From assembly GCA_008501635.1 (NCBI GenBank), contig QQUJ01000010.1:731079-795078 (forward strand): a stretch of 64,000 bases of DNA, written 5' to 3'. Under the pieces are notes generated by a model. The model did no database searches, was not told where the DNA came from, and saw only the letters and a list, made by a program, of their open reading frames with translations. The position numbers were made by a program, and so were the translations under genes. Origin of the DNA: Pseudomonadota bacterium. Its GTDB lineage: Bacteria; Pseudomonadota; Gammaproteobacteria; QQUJ01. Positions 26,068 to 35,482 of the stretch are shown one piece after another (position 1 is the stretch's first letter; each line of letters starts with the position of its first letter).

Positions 26068-27435
26068 ATGGCTGGAAAACTGACGTTTGCAGAGCTGAAA
26101 CAGTCTGTCGCCAACGGTGAGATCGACACCGTGATTGCCGCGCAGGTCGATATGCAGGGCCGGTTGATGGGCAAGCGCTTTCAGGCGGAATATTTTGTCG
26201 ACAGCGCCTGGCGAGAGACGCACAGCTGTAACTATCTGCTCGCCACCGACATGGAGATGGAGACAGTCGACGGATATAAATCCACGAGCTGGGAGACAGG
26301 GTACGGTGACTACACCATGAGGGCGGATCTTTCGACTCTGCGGCGTATACCCTGGCTGGAGGGAACGGCACTGGTGATCTGCGATGTACTTGACCACCAT
26401 ACTCATGAGGAGGTTGTTCACGCACCACGGGCGATTTTGAAAAAACAGGTCGCCCGGTTGGAATCAATGGGTATGAAGGCATGCATGGCCTCGGAGCTGG
26501 AGTTTTTCCTTTTTAAAGAAAGTTATGAGGCAGCGCAGGAGGGGGGTTACCACAGCCTGACACCGATTAGCGCCTACAACGAGGACTACCACATCTTCCA
26601 GACCACCAAGGAAGAAGAGATTATGCGTGCCATCCGCACGGGTTTGAACGGTGCCGATATTCCGGTGGAGAACACCAAGGGCGAGGCCAGCGCCGGGCAG
26701 GGAGAGATCAACGTCTGCTATACCGATGCGCTGACCATGGCCGACCGGCACGCGATCATCAAAAACGGATGCAAGGAGATCGCCTGGTCCAAGGGGCATG
26801 CGGTCAGTTTCATGGCGAAGTGGAGCTACACGGCGGCGGGTAGCTCTTCGCATGTCCACCAGTCGCTGTGGAGCGTGGATGGAAAACCGCTGTTCTACGA
26901 TCCTGAGGCGAAACACGGCATGTCGGAGCTGATGCGACACTACCTCGCCGGACTGTTGCACCATGCGAGCGAGATCACCTATTTTCTGGCACCTTACATC
27001 AACTCCTACAAGCGCTTTATGGCGGGCACCTTTGCACCCACCAAGGCGGTTTGGTCCTTGGACAACCGCACCGCCGGTTACCGTATCTGCGGTGCGGACA
27101 GTGAGTCGGTGCGTGTCGAGTGCCGTGTCGGCGGGGCCGATCTGAACCCCTATCTTGCAATGGCAGCGCTGCTGGCGGCGGGCATCGATGGAATCGAGAA
27201 CCGGCGTAAACTGGAACCCGCCTTCGTGGGTAACGCCTATCGCGGTAACGAAGTTCGGGAGATACCCACCACGTTGCGCGCAGCAGCGGAGGCACTGGAG
27301 GGTTCAAAAATGTTGCGCGCTGCGTTGAGTGATGAGGTAGTGGACCACTACGTCCATGCCGCGCGCTGGGAGCAGTTCGAATATGATCGCCGCGTTACTG
27401 ATTGGGAAGTGGTGCGCGGTTTTGAGAGGGCTTAA
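26068..27435 (+). CDS. Glutamine-synthetase-family gamma-glutamylamine ligase (PuuA/GlnA-like)
   Basis: 455-residue member of the glutamine synthetase family. It has the beta-grasp N-terminal domain (VIAAQVDMQGRLMGKRFQAEYF) and a catalytic barrel with ELEFFLF, AGQGEINVCYTDAL, AGSSSHVHQSLW in place of the canonical GSGMHxHxS, and WSLDNRTAGYRICG with RVECRVGGADLNPYLAMAALLAAG. These variations match gamma-glutamyl-amine synthetases (PuuA, IpuC, GlnA4) rather than true glutamine synthetase. The reaction inferred is ATP + glutamate + amine to gamma-glutamylamide. It is followed 5 bases later by an aldehyde dehydrogenase. Confidence 0.9.
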   Translation: MAGKLTFAELKQSVANGEIDTVIAAQVDMQGRLMGKRFQAEYFVDSAWRETHSCNYLLATDMEMETVDGYKSTSWETGYGDYTMRADLSTLRRIPWLEGTALVICDVLDHHTHEEVVHAPRAILKKQVARLESMGMKACMASELEFFLFKESYEAAQEGGYHSLTPISAYNEDYHIFQTTKEEEIMRAIRTGLNGADIPVENTKGEASAGQGEINVCYTDALTMADRHAIIKNGCKEIAWSKGHAVSFMAKWSYTAAGSSSHVHQSLWSVDGKPLFYDPEAKHGMSELMRHYLAGLLHHASEITYFLAPYINSYKRFMAGTFAPTKAVWSLDNRTAGYRICGADSESVRVECRVGGADLNPYLAMAALLAAGIDGIENRRKLEPAFVGNAYRGNEVREIPTTLRAAAEALEGSKMLRAALSDEVVDHYVHAARWEQFEYDRRVTDWEVVRGFERA

Positions 27436-27440
27436 GCGAG

Positions 27441-28835
27441 ATGTCCGCACTGAACGTCCTGCAATGTATCTCCCCCATTGATGGTTCGGTTTACGCCGAG
27501 CGCCAAATTGCCGAACCCGCAGAGGCTGCCCGCACTGTTGGTGCGGCGCGGGTTGCGCAGCGCGAGTGGGCTCAGCGCCCCCTGGGAGAACGCATAGCGC
27601 TGGTCCGTGCCGGTGTGGCGCGGCTGGGAGAGATGACCCATGAAGTGGTACCGGAGCTGGCCTGGATGATGGGCCGACCCATCCGCTACGGTGGCGAGTT
27701 CAGAGGGGTGAACGAACGCGCCACCTACATGGCCGATATTGCCGAAAGAACACTTGCACCCCTGGTCGTCGAAGAGTCGGCAGATTTCGAGCGGCGCATA
27801 GTTCGCGAACCCCACGGCGTTGTTCTGGTGATTGCGCCCTGGAACTACCCCTACCTCACCGCGATCAACACTGTCGTGCCCGCGTTGATCGCGGGTAACG
27901 CGGTGGTGATAAAACACGCCACACAGACCCTGCTCGTTGGTGAGCGGATGGTGCGTGCGTTCGAAGAAGCGGGGTTGCCTCGTGGTCTCTTCATCAATCT
28001 CTTCCTCGATCACGCGATCACCGAGAAGTTGATCGCCGCCAGGCATTTTGACTTCATCAACTTCACCGGTTCGGTTGGCGGAGGGCGTGCCATCGAACGT
28101 GCGGCGGCCGGAACCTTTGTCGGATTGGGGCTCGAACTGGGCGGCAAGGATCCCGGTTACGTGATGGAAGACGCCGATCTGGATGCTGCGGTCGACACGT
28201 TGATAGATGCGGCGATGTTCAATTCCGGACAGTGCTGTTGCGGAATCGAGAGGATCTACGTTACGGCCTCCCGCCATGACGCTTTTGTGGAGAGAGCGGT
28301 TGGCATCGTCTCCGGCTATCGATTGGGTAATCCCCTCGATGAGACGACGACGCTGGGTCCCATGGCGCACCAACGTTTCGCCGCTGTCGTTCGCGCTCAG
28401 GCCGCCGAAGCAGTTGCCGCGGGCGCGACGGAACTGATCGATCGGGCGCTCTTTCCAGCCGATGATGGCGCTGCCTACCTGATGCCGCAGCTGCTGATCA
28501 ACGTGGATCACGGCATGCGGGTGATGCGCGATGAGAGCTTTGGTCCCGTTGTGGGCATCATGAAGGTCGCGAATGATGAAGAGGCGCTCGCGCTGATGAA
28601 CGACAGCGAATACGGCCTCACCGCTTCGCTGTGGACCTCCGATCCTGTCCGTGCGGCAAATCTCGGCGCCCGAATCGAGACGGGTACCGTGTACATGAAT
28701 CGCGCGGATTACCTGGACCCTGGCCTGTGCTGGACCGGCTGCAAGGCAACCGGGCGCGGCGGGGCGCTTTCCGAACTCGGTTATCACAATCTCACGCGCC
28801 CGAAATCCTACCATCTGAAAAAACGGACACGATGA
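27441..28835 (+). CDS. NAD(P)-dependent aldehyde dehydrogenase
   Basis: 464-residue aldehyde dehydrogenase. The Rossmann region has IAPWNYPYLTAINTVVPALIAGNAVVIKHA. FTGSVGGGRAIERAA follows, and the catalytic Glu232 lies in LELGGKDPGYV. The nucleophile is probably Cys266 in FNSGQCCCGIERIYV. PQLLINVDHGMRVMRDESFGPVVGIM is the usual C-terminal signature. Within this operon it probably oxidises a gamma-glutamyl-aminoaldehyde to the acid, as PuuC does in putrescine breakdown. Confidence 0.92.
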   Translation: MSALNVLQCISPIDGSVYAERQIAEPAEAARTVGAARVAQREWAQRPLGERIALVRAGVARLGEMTHEVVPELAWMMGRPIRYGGEFRGVNERATYMADIAERTLAPLVVEESADFERRIVREPHGVVLVIAPWNYPYLTAINTVVPALIAGNAVVIKHATQTLLVGERMVRAFEEAGLPRGLFINLFLDHAITEKLIAARHFDFINFTGSVGGGRAIERAAAGTFVGLGLELGGKDPGYVMEDADLDAAVDTLIDAAMFNSGQCCCGIERIYVTASRHDAFVERAVGIVSGYRLGNPLDETTTLGPMAHQRFAAVVRAQAAEAVAAGATELIDRALFPADDGAAYLMPQLLINVDHGMRVMRDESFGPVVGIMKVANDEEALALMNDSEYGLTASLWTSDPVRAANLGARIETGTVYMNRADYLDPGLCWTGCKATGRGGALSELGYHNLTRPKSYHLKKRTR

Positions 28836-28962
28836 ACAGACGGGTCGGGTGGCGTCCATTGCGAGTTCGGCCGCAACGATGCTTCGGCGCTAGTGCGCGG
28901 CTCAAATGGCGCGACCGGCTTTCCAACAATTCAATCTCTACAGCGATTAGACGGAGACCTGT

Positions 28963-30135
28963 GTGAACGATGTTTCTGCTTTGAAAGGTAACTGGAACTA
29001 CCCAACGGCGATTCGCTTTGGCGTGGGACGTATTCGTGAACTACCTGATGCCTGCCGCACCTTGGGAATGCAGCGGCCACTGTTGATAACCGATCCCGGG
29101 CTGGCGGCGCTGCCGATGATTCGGCAGGCGCAGGAGGCGTGCCGTCAGGACGGATTGGCCTGCGAACTGTTCTCCGAGGTGCGGGGCAATCCGGTGGCTG
29201 AGAACGTGACCGCAGGGGTGGAGGCGTATCGCAGGGGTGACCACGATGGGGTGATTGCCTTCGGTGGTGGCAGTGCGTTGGATGCCGCCAAAGCGGTGGC
29301 GTTGATGGTCGGGCAGACGCGGCCATTGTGGGATTTCGAAGACCGTGAAGATTGGTATACGCGGGTCAACGTCAAGGGCATGGCTCCCGTGGTGGCGGTG
29401 CCGACCACTTCGGGTACCGGCTCTGAAGTGGGCCGCGCTTCGGTCATTACGGATCTGCGCGATCACACCAAGAAGATCATTTTCCATCCGCGCATGCTGC
29501 CCGCCCTGGTTATCGCCGATCCGGAATTGACCGTGGGTCTGCCGGCTGCCATGACCGCTGCCGTGGGAATGGATGCGCTCTCTCACAACCTGGAGGCGTA
29601 CTGCAGCCCGTCCTACCATCCGATGGCGCAAGGTATCGCGCTGGAGGGCATGCGGTTGATCAAACAGTGGTTACCGGTTGCGTGTGCAGATGGCAGCAAC
29701 CTGGAAGCCCGCGCGCACATGATGATCGCATCCTCCATGGGAGCTACGGCATTCCAGAAAGGGCTCGGCGCGATGCACAGCATGAGCCACCCTTGCGGTT
29801 CGACGCTGGACATGCATCACGGACTGACCAATGCCGTGGTGATGCCCTATGTGCTGGCCTTCAATCGACGGGCTATCGAGGAGAAGCTGGCGGCGTTGGC
29901 GCGCTATCTCGACCTACCCGGTTCCAATGCGGATGCAGTGTTGCACTGGGTGGTGGAGTTGCGCGAACAGATCGGTATTCCGCACACCCTGGCGGAGCTT
30001 GGTGTCACGCCCGGTCACGTGCCGACACTGGCGGAGATGGCCGTGGTCGATCCTTCTTCGGGATCCAATCCGGTTCCGTTGACAGTGAAGAATCTCACCG
30101 AGCTCTTCATGCAGGCCATCGAGGGCAGACTGTAA
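28963..30135 (+). CDS. Iron-containing (group III) alcohol dehydrogenase
   Basis: 390 residues of the Fe-dependent alcohol dehydrogenase family. GVIAFGGGSALDAAKAVALM binds the dinucleotide, and PTTSGTGSEVGRASVIT follows. The metal ligands are expected in GMDALSHNLEAY, KGLGAMHSMSHPCGSTLDMHHG and nearby His/Asp residues, all present. GTG with GGAGA upstream is the start. Between an aldehyde dehydrogenase and a gamma-glutamyl amidase it most likely oxidises the alcohol end of a gamma-glutamylated amino alcohol. Confidence 0.92.
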   Translation: MNDVSALKGNWNYPTAIRFGVGRIRELPDACRTLGMQRPLLITDPGLAALPMIRQAQEACRQDGLACELFSEVRGNPVAENVTAGVEAYRRGDHDGVIAFGGGSALDAAKAVALMVGQTRPLWDFEDREDWYTRVNVKGMAPVVAVPTTSGTGSEVGRASVITDLRDHTKKIIFHPRMLPALVIADPELTVGLPAAMTAAVGMDALSHNLEAYCSPSYHPMAQGIALEGMRLIKQWLPVACADGSNLEARAHMMIASSMGATAFQKGLGAMHSMSHPCGSTLDMHHGLTNAVVMPYVLAFNRRAIEEKLAALARYLDLPGSNADAVLHWVVELREQIGIPHTLAELGVTPGHVPTLAEMAVVDPSSGSNPVPLTVKNLTELFMQAIEGRL

Positions 30136-30139
30136 CCGG

Positions 30140-30889
30140 ATGAGAGTGTGCAAACCTGCTATAGGGCTGACTACTTACGGGACGATCGAACAGCCCGATT
30201 ATCGTGTGCCCGAGGAGTATGTGCATGCGGTAGTTAGGGCCGGTGCGGTTCCGTTTCTGCTCCCGTCGGTGACGGCAGACTTTTCTGAACAGTGGCTGGA
30301 GCACCTGGATGGGTTGGTATTGGTTGGCGGCGGCGATCTGGACCCGAAGCATTACCGGGGTGCCGGTCACGAGACCGTTTACAACGTGGATGCAGCGCGC
30401 GACAGCGCAGAGTTGCGTCTTACTCGACTGGTTCTTGAAAGGGAGATCCCAACTCTGGCCATCTGCCGCGGCATGCAGCTGGTCAATACCGTTCTTGGTG
30501 GTACCTTGCATGTACATATTCCGGATGCCTTCGGCGAGGGACTGTCGCACCGCGCACCGCCACGAGTCCCTACGCCACACGATGTTTTCATCCATCCCCG
30601 CTCACGACTGACAACACTGATGGGCTGCCAGCGCGCTTCGGTTGCCTCCTGGCATCACCAGGCTATCGATCGCCTGGGTGCCGGGCTTCGCGCGGTGGCC
30701 TGGGCCGAAGACAGTGTCATCGAGGCGGTCGAGCTGATCGACAACCCACGATTGATCGCTGTGCAGTGGCATCCGGAACTCACCGTAGAGGATGATCCGG
30801 CGCAACAGGCCCTTTTCGACGGATTGGTTGAGATGGCGAGTGAAACGGGGCAGTGGTCGTCAGCCAGCTGCCGGGGTAGTACGCGTTAG
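30140..30889 (+). CDS. Gamma-glutamyl-GABA hydrolase-like class I amidotransferase (PuuD-like)
   Basis: 249 residues. Peptidase C26 / class I glutamine amidotransferase fold with nucleophile Cys109 in AICRGMQ, and His211 and Glu213 in QWHPE. LVLVGGGDLDPKHY and NTVLGGTLHVHIPD are typical of gamma-glutamyl-gamma-aminobutyrate hydrolase. It should release glutamate from the oxidised gamma-glutamyl product, closing the pathway. It follows the alcohol dehydrogenase by 4 bases and is the last gene before the fccB terminator. Confidence 0.92.
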   Translation: MRVCKPAIGLTTYGTIEQPDYRVPEEYVHAVVRAGAVPFLLPSVTADFSEQWLEHLDGLVLVGGGDLDPKHYRGAGHETVYNVDAARDSAELRLTRLVLEREIPTLAICRGMQLVNTVLGGTLHVHIPDAFGEGLSHRAPPRVPTPHDVFIHPRSRLTTLMGCQRASVASWHHQAIDRLGAGLRAVAWAEDSVIEAVELIDNPRLIAVQWHPELTVEDDPAQQALFDGLVEMASETGQWSSASCRGSTR

Positions 30890-30921
30890 CCGAAGTGGTC
30901 GTTGAATTGGCGCAGCCGGCC

Positions 30922-30948
30922 GAAAAAAAACGGGGCCAGAGGCCCCGT
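30922..30948 (-). terminator. Rho-independent terminator of the fcc operon
   Basis: On the minus strand ACGGGGCC-TCT-GGCCCCGT is followed by eight T residues (A tract 30923-30930 on the given strand). It lies 26 bases beyond the fccB stop. Confidence 0.88.
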
Positions 30949-30973
30949 AAAAGTCATGTGTTACAACGAGAAC

Positions 30974-32287
30974 TCAACCGAAGATGTCGTGGGTGATGTT
31001 GTTGAACCAACCGTGGGCATAGTTCATCTCGCGTTCCAGGTTCTGCTCACTGGCATCCATGGGTGTCAAACCGCCGGAGCCTTTCACTGGATTGATGCTG
31101 TTGCCATTCTCGTCCAGCGAGTAGACGAAGCTCACCGAGATTCCGTACTTTTCACCCACGATGCTGTAACAGGTGTTCATGTACGAAGGTTCGCCCGGAG
31201 CATTGCCGGCGAGCAGATCGATGACCGCCGCGGCACAAACCTTGGCTTGTACGTTAGCGCTATAACCTGATTTCGGCATCTTTGTCGCATCGCTGGCATC
31301 ACCCAGGACATGGATGTTGGGATGAATGGTCGATTCAAAACTCTTCTTGTTTACCGGGCACCACCCTTTTTCGTTCACCAGGCCGGCATCAAACGCTATC
31401 TTTCCTGGTTTTTGCGCGGGAATGAGATTGAGCACATCGCCGCGATGCTTGTCGCCGAAGCGGGTGGTGACGGTGCGGCTGGCGGCATCGACACTTTCGA
31501 TACCCTTGTCGGTTTGTTCGCCGCTGATCCACTCGATCATGCTGTTCGCCGTGCCGTAACCGTAGAGCCGTTTCCAGCCTTGGACAAACAGCCCCTGCTT
31601 GGAAAATTTCGGCTTGGCATCCAGAATCAGGATCTTGGATTTTGGCTTGTGATGCTTCAGATAGTGTGCGATCAGGCTGGCCCGCTCGTAGGGTCCCGGA
31701 GGGCAACGGAACGGATTGGGCGGCGGACATATCACCACCGTACCACCATTGTGCATTGCCTCGAGCTGCTTGCGCAGAATGGCTGTTTGCGGTCCGGCTT
31801 TCCAGGCGTGGGGAATGGTCTGCGCAACCGTCTCATCGTAACCACTGATGGTTTCCCACTTGAAGTCGATGCCGGGCGAGACGATGGCGCGGTCATAGGC
31901 AAACTTCTGACCGCTCCTGGTCAGTACTGTGCGCGCCTGCGGATCGATGGCGGTAACGGTGTCGTGCACAACCTTGACGCCATGGGCGCGCAGACCGTCG
32001 TAGCTGAAGGCGATCGAGTCGAGCGCGCGGTCACCCGCCAGTACCTCGTTACTCATGAAGCAGGTGTGATAGGTGGGATTGGCTTCGATCAGAGTGACTT
32101 CGATGCCGGGGTTTTGCATCCGCAGGTAGCGGGCCGCAGTGGCGCCACCAGGACCGCCCCCGACGATCACCACCTTGCCGGAGGCTCCGGCACTGCTTTT
32201 TGACATGTTTGCGCAGCCAGGCAGTGCGATTGCAGCGGAAAGGCTGGCGCCGAGTTTGATAAAGTCGCGACGATTGATAGTAGTCAT
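30974..32287 (-). CDS. fccB: Flavocytochrome c sulfide dehydrogenase, flavoprotein subunit
   Basis: Periplasmic FAD subunit that oxidises sulfide to sulfur/polysulfide. The 437-residue precursor has a Tat-type signal ([24 protein letters not shown]). FAD motif [18 protein letters not shown] is near residue 40. Cys in [10 protein letters not shown] corresponds to the cysteine that covalently binds FAD in Allochromatium, and the redox disulfide cysteines are kept in [11 protein letters not shown] and YMNTCYSI. The C-terminal [23 protein letters not shown] end also matches. The Met at 32287 has AGGGAG 7 bases upstream; the Met at 32293 is too close to it. It is 11 bases after fccA. Confidence 0.96.
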   Translation of the reverse strand: MTTINRRDFIKLGASLSAAIALPGCANMSKSSAGASGKVVIVGGGPGGATAARYLRMQNPGIEVTLIEANPTYHTCFMSNEVLAGDRALDSIAFSYDGLRAHGVKVVHDTVTAIDPQARTVLTRSGQKFAYDRAIVSPGIDFKWETISGYDETVAQTIPHAWKAGPQTAILRKQLEAMHNGGTVVICPPPNPFRCPPGPYERASLIAHYLKHHKPKSKILILDAKPKFSKQGLFVQGWKRLYGYGTANSMIEWISGEQTDKGIESVDAASRTVTTRFGDKHRGDVLNLIPAQKPGKIAFDAGLVNEKGWCPVNKKSFESTIHPNIHVLGDASDATKMPKSGYSANVQAKVCAAAVIDLLAGNAPGEPSYMNTCYSIVGEKYGISVSFVYSLDENGNSINPVKGSGGLTPMDASEQNLEREMNYAHGWFNNITHDIFG

Positions 32288-32298
32288 GCGCATTCTCC

Positions 32299-32883
32299 CT
32301 ACTGCTGGCTGCCGTAGTAGTGGATGACGGATTCCACGGCACCCTGGCCGTGTTCCTGCAGCATCTCTCTGACCTTGGCGCGCATCTTCTTGGGTGCTTC
32401 GCGATCCCCGGCCTTGAAGTCCTGCATGGAGTAGGTGAGATAGAGCATGGACTGTCCGGCGAGAATCCCGCCGTCATCGGATTTGCGGCCGCCGTCCTCG
32501 TGGCACTTCTCGCAGTACTGCCGATGCAGCTGTTTGCCTGTGTTGGCTTTGGCCTGCGCGACGGCCTGTTTCATCGGCTTGAGCGGTTGCACCGAGAAGT
32601 AATCGGCCATGGCCTTGAGGTGGGCATCGGTATATCCCTTGGCGATGCGATCCATGACCGTGGCTTTGCGTGATCCATCCTTGAACGCCTGCATGGTTTC
32701 AACGAAATACTCTTGGTTGATGCCCGCCAGGCTGGGAGTGATGCCAACGCTGCTACCGCTGGTTCCATGGCAGGCCGAACACGATGCCGCGAGCATCGTT
32801 CCACTGGGTTGGGCCGCCTGCGCGGTAGGCGCGAGACTCAAGCAACCGAGCATGAGCGACCCCGCAAAGAGTTGTCTCCTCAT
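32299..32883 (-). CDS. fccA: Flavocytochrome c sulfide dehydrogenase, dihaem cytochrome subunit
   Basis: 194-residue periplasmic dihaem cytochrome c that takes electrons from FccB. A signal peptide ([22 protein letters not shown]) precedes two CxxCH haem sites, CSACH near residue 38 and CEKCH near 130. [33 protein letters not shown] and [15 protein letters not shown] resemble Allochromatium FccA closely. AAGGAGG precedes ATG 32883; the extension to 32937 is rejected for this reason. It is the first gene of fccAB. Confidence 0.95.
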   Translation of the reverse strand: MRRQLFAGSLMLGCLSLAPTAQAAQPSGTMLAASCSACHGTSGSSVGITPSLAGINQEYFVETMQAFKDGSRKATVMDRIAKGYTDAHLKAMADYFSVQPLKPMKQAVAQAKANTGKQLHRQYCEKCHEDGGRKSDDGGILAGQSMLYLTYSMQDFKAGDREAPKKMRAKVREMLQEHGQGAVESVIHYYGSQQ

Positions 32884-33150
32884 AAAGGCTTTCCTCCTTA
32901 AATGAATGGATTGGTTGCTTGATTTTGCTTTGTTCACCGCAACCTTATAGTGGACCGAATCAGGTGCTCAACAGCCCCGGATCCGACCGTGACATTCTTG
33001 AGAAGGAGCAGGGCGATGAACACCTCACAGGCGGGGTAACCGAAACCCCCCTTTGTGGTTAGTCGTTTGGAAATGCTTAACACAGCCGAATTGCGTGATA
33101 TCACACACTTCACGCCGAGCTGGTTGTAAACTTGCGTAGCGCGTTGATCG

Positions 33151-33741
33151 CTAATTGATGGTGGCGGCCTGCGTGAAACTCAGCCGCGGCCCGCGCGGGC
33201 AGAGTCCCTCGTCGTCTCCGTAACCGAGGTTGGCGAGAAAGTCCGAGCGATAACGTCCGTCCGGAAAAAACTCGGCGTCCAGTTTGACGTTGTCGAAGCC
33301 GGACATAGGGCCGACATCGAGCCCCAATGCACGGGCGGCAATGATCAGATAAGCGCCTTGCAGAGTGCCGTTGCGTGTCATGGTCGATTCTGCAAGTGCG
33401 GGATTGTCTGCGAACAGGGACTTGACGTCCTGGTGTGGAAAGAGTGTCGGCATATGTTCGTAGAATCTGCGATCGTGCGCGACGATCACGGTGACCGGCG
33501 CCGCAAGGGTCTTCTCCAGGTTGCCGGTCGCCAGCGCAGGTTTCAGACGATTCTTGGCCGCAGGGGATTTAATGAAAACCAGCCGTGCAGGCGTGCAATT
33601 CATGCTGGTTGGACCCCATTTCATCGTATCGTAGAGCTGTACCAGCAACTCGTCGGGCACTTCGCGATTCCGCCATCGGTTGTGAGTGCGCGCGGTGCGG
33701 AACAGGGTGTTGAGCGCCGCATCATCGAGGGGCTGATTCAT
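33151..33741 (-). CDS. Nitroreductase family protein, RutE-like
   Basis: 196 residues, FMN-dependent NADPH reductase of the nitroreductase fold. [42 protein letters not shown] is the FMN-binding N-terminus, and [22 protein letters not shown] is the RutE/HadB-type signature. RutE reduces malonic semialdehyde in pyrimidine breakdown, but here the gene overlaps a glutathionyl-hydroquinone reductase gene by 4 bases, so quinones or nitroaromatics are a more likely substrate. It ends the three-gene minus-strand operon. Confidence 0.9.
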   Translation of the reverse strand: MNQPLDDAALNTLFRTARTHNRWRNREVPDELLVQLYDTMKWGPTSMNCTPARLVFIKSPAAKNRLKPALATGNLEKTLAAPVTVIVAHDRRFYEHMPTLFPHQDVKSLFADNPALAESTMTRNGTLQGAYLIIAARALGLDVGPMSGFDNVKLDAEFFPDGRYRSDFLANLGYGDDEGLCPRGPRLSFTQAATIN

Positions 33742-34727
33742 GTCGGATTCCTTTCTGATTCAGGCTTCGTAAACCGGTCGCGGTCGTGCGCTGCGGTGAA
33801 ATCCAATTGCGGGCCAATCGGGACGATGCCCTTGGGATTCAGTGTGGGATGACTGGTGTAGTAGTGGTGTTTGATGTGATCGAGATTCACGGTCTCCGCG
33901 ATCCCGGGGATCTGGTACAGCTCACGCGTGTAGGCCCACAAATTGGGATAATCCACCAGGCGGCGCAGGCTGCATTTGAAGTGGGTGTGGTAGACCGTGT
34001 CGAAGCGCGCCAGGGTGGTAAACAACCGCCAGTCGGCCTCGGTGATCTGATCGCCCACCAGATAGCGCTGTTCGGCCAATCGCGCCTCCAGCACATCCAG
34101 CATCTCGAACAGCTGCACTACGGCCTGTTCGTAAGCGGTTTGGGTGGTTGCAAAGCCGGCGCGATAGACGCCGTTGTTGACATAGTCGTAGATGGAACGG
34201 TTGATGGCGTCGATCTCCTCACGCAGAGGCTTCGGGTAGAGATCGACCTGGTGCCTGCCCCAGGCGTTGAAGGCGGTGTTGAGCATACGGATGATCTCGG
34301 ACGATTCGTTGTTGACGATGCGTCGCCGCTGTTTGTCCCAGAGTACCGGCACCGTAACGATGCCGTTGAAGTGCGCGTCGGCCATCCGGTAGACCTCGTG
34401 CAGCGTCCGCAAACCGTTGACGGTGTCGCGGCTGCTCCCGGGATAGGTGCCGAACACCCAGCCTTCTTCGCCCATGTGGGGTTCGACCACGTCCACCGAA
34501 ATCACCGCTTCCAGTCCTTTGAGCGAGCGTACGATAAGCGTGCGGTGCGCCCAGGGACAGGCGAGGGAAACGTACAGGTGGTAGCGCCCCGGTTCGGCCT
34601 TGTAGCCACTGCTGCCATCAGCGGTGATCCAGTCGCGGAAGGTGCTCTCCTGACGGTCGAACTCGCCATTGCGGGTCGAGGGCTCAAAGCCGTCGCTGTG
34701 CCAGGTGCCTTGGTTCAATTGATACAT
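33738..34727 (-). CDS. yqjG: Glutathionyl-hydroquinone reductase
   Basis: 329-residue xi-class glutathione transferase (YqjG/Ecm4/PcpF type), reducing glutathionyl-hydroquinones to hydroquinones. The N-terminal signature [27 protein letters not shown] contains the catalytic Cys of [28 protein letters not shown] and the C-terminal [21 protein letters not shown] follow. The Met at 34727 begins MYQLNQGTW, the family start; the extension to 34778 is rejected. The 3' end overlaps the nitroreductase start (ATGA). Confidence 0.95.
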   Translation of the reverse strand: MYQLNQGTWHSDGFEPSTRNGEFDRQESTFRDWITADGSSGYKAEPGRYHLYVSLACPWAHRTLIVRSLKGLEAVISVDVVEPHMGEEGWVFGTYPGSSRDTVNGLRTLHEVYRMADAHFNGIVTVPVLWDKQRRRIVNNESSEIIRMLNTAFNAWGRHQVDLYPKPLREEIDAINRSIYDYVNNGVYRAGFATTQTAYEQAVVQLFEMLDVLEARLAEQRYLVGDQITEADWRLFTTLARFDTVYHTHFKCSLRRLVDYPNLWAYTRELYQIPGIAETVNLDHIKHHYYTSHPTLNPKGIVPIGPQLDFTAAHDRDRFTKPESERNPT

Positions 34728-34781
34728 GGGATACGACTCCAAAGTCGGGGCGGGGCCCCTCTCGGAGCCCACGCACAAGGG

Positions 34782-35237
34782 TCAGTTTGCGATGCGTTGC
34801 ACGATGAGGCGGTCCAGCGACCAGCGTCCGCCGCCCTGGAAGGTCAGGGCCAGCGAACCGGCCAGTAGCGCGAGTCCTAACTCGTACCCGTTGTTGCTGA
34901 TGAAAAGCCCGTTGCCGATGTGGACCGTGAGGATGGCCACCAACATGGTGAAGGCCAAAACAAGGGCCGCCGGGCGGGTCAGCAGCCCCAGCACCAGGGC
35001 GATACCACCGAAGAATTCCGCGCTGCCCGCCAATAGCGCCATCCCGTAGCCGGGGGTCAGACCTATCGAATCCATCCATTGACCGGTGCCCTCCAGGCCA
35101 TAGCCGCCAAAAGCGCCGAACAGCTTCTGAGCACCGTGGGCAATAAAGATGATGCCCAGCGGTATACGCAGGAGCAGGCTGCCTGACTGGTCGGTGGTGG
35201 CGAGGGTGCGGACTACGCTGCGTTTCGTGGCGGTCAT
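34782..35237 (-). CDS. yqjF: DoxX-family membrane protein (YqjF-like)
   Basis: 151 residues with four membrane helices. LLLRIPLGIIFIAHGAQKLFGAFGGYGLEGTGQWM is the DoxX signature, followed by GSAEFFGGIALVLGLLTRPAALVL and IGNGLF. E. coli YqjF/YqjG are paired in the same way. The family is linked to quinone or redox handling but its biochemistry is not settled. It is first in the operon and divergent from the LysR gene. Confidence 0.92.
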   Translation of the reverse strand: MTATKRSVVRTLATTDQSGSLLLRIPLGIIFIAHGAQKLFGAFGGYGLEGTGQWMDSIGLTPGYGMALLAGSAEFFGGIALVLGLLTRPAALVLAFTMLVAILTVHIGNGLFISNNGYELGLALLAGSLALTFQGGGRWSLDRLIVQRIAN

Positions 35238-35329
35238 GGTGGGCTCCTGAAAAGTGACGGGTAGTACTGTTGCGTATCAGGCTAATGGTTCACGGAGGGG
35301 AATGAAATTGGAATAATCTCATCGAGACA

Positions 35330-35344
35330 TTCAAATATCATGAA
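35330..35344. promoter_or_regulatory. LysR-type operator candidate
   Basis: TTCA-AATATCA-TGAA is a perfect 4+4 dyad that contains the T-N11-A pattern of LysR-type sites. It lies in the 245-base A+T-rich gap between the divergent yqjF operon and the LysR gene, where an autoregulator would bind. Confidence 0.5.
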
Positions 35345-35482
35345 CCTGTAAAAAACCAATAAAAACAGATTATTAATGGCACCTAATATTGTTTTTAAAG
35401 ACTATTTGATAACAGGTGATCGCGTTATTTTGAATCTGTTGAGCTAAGCTTGGGGTGGTTCATACCGTGTTGGAGTTTGACT

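Noticed and set aside
27432..28859. 475-codon frame antisense to the aldehyde dehydrogenase
   Set aside because: Shadow of a fully supported gene.
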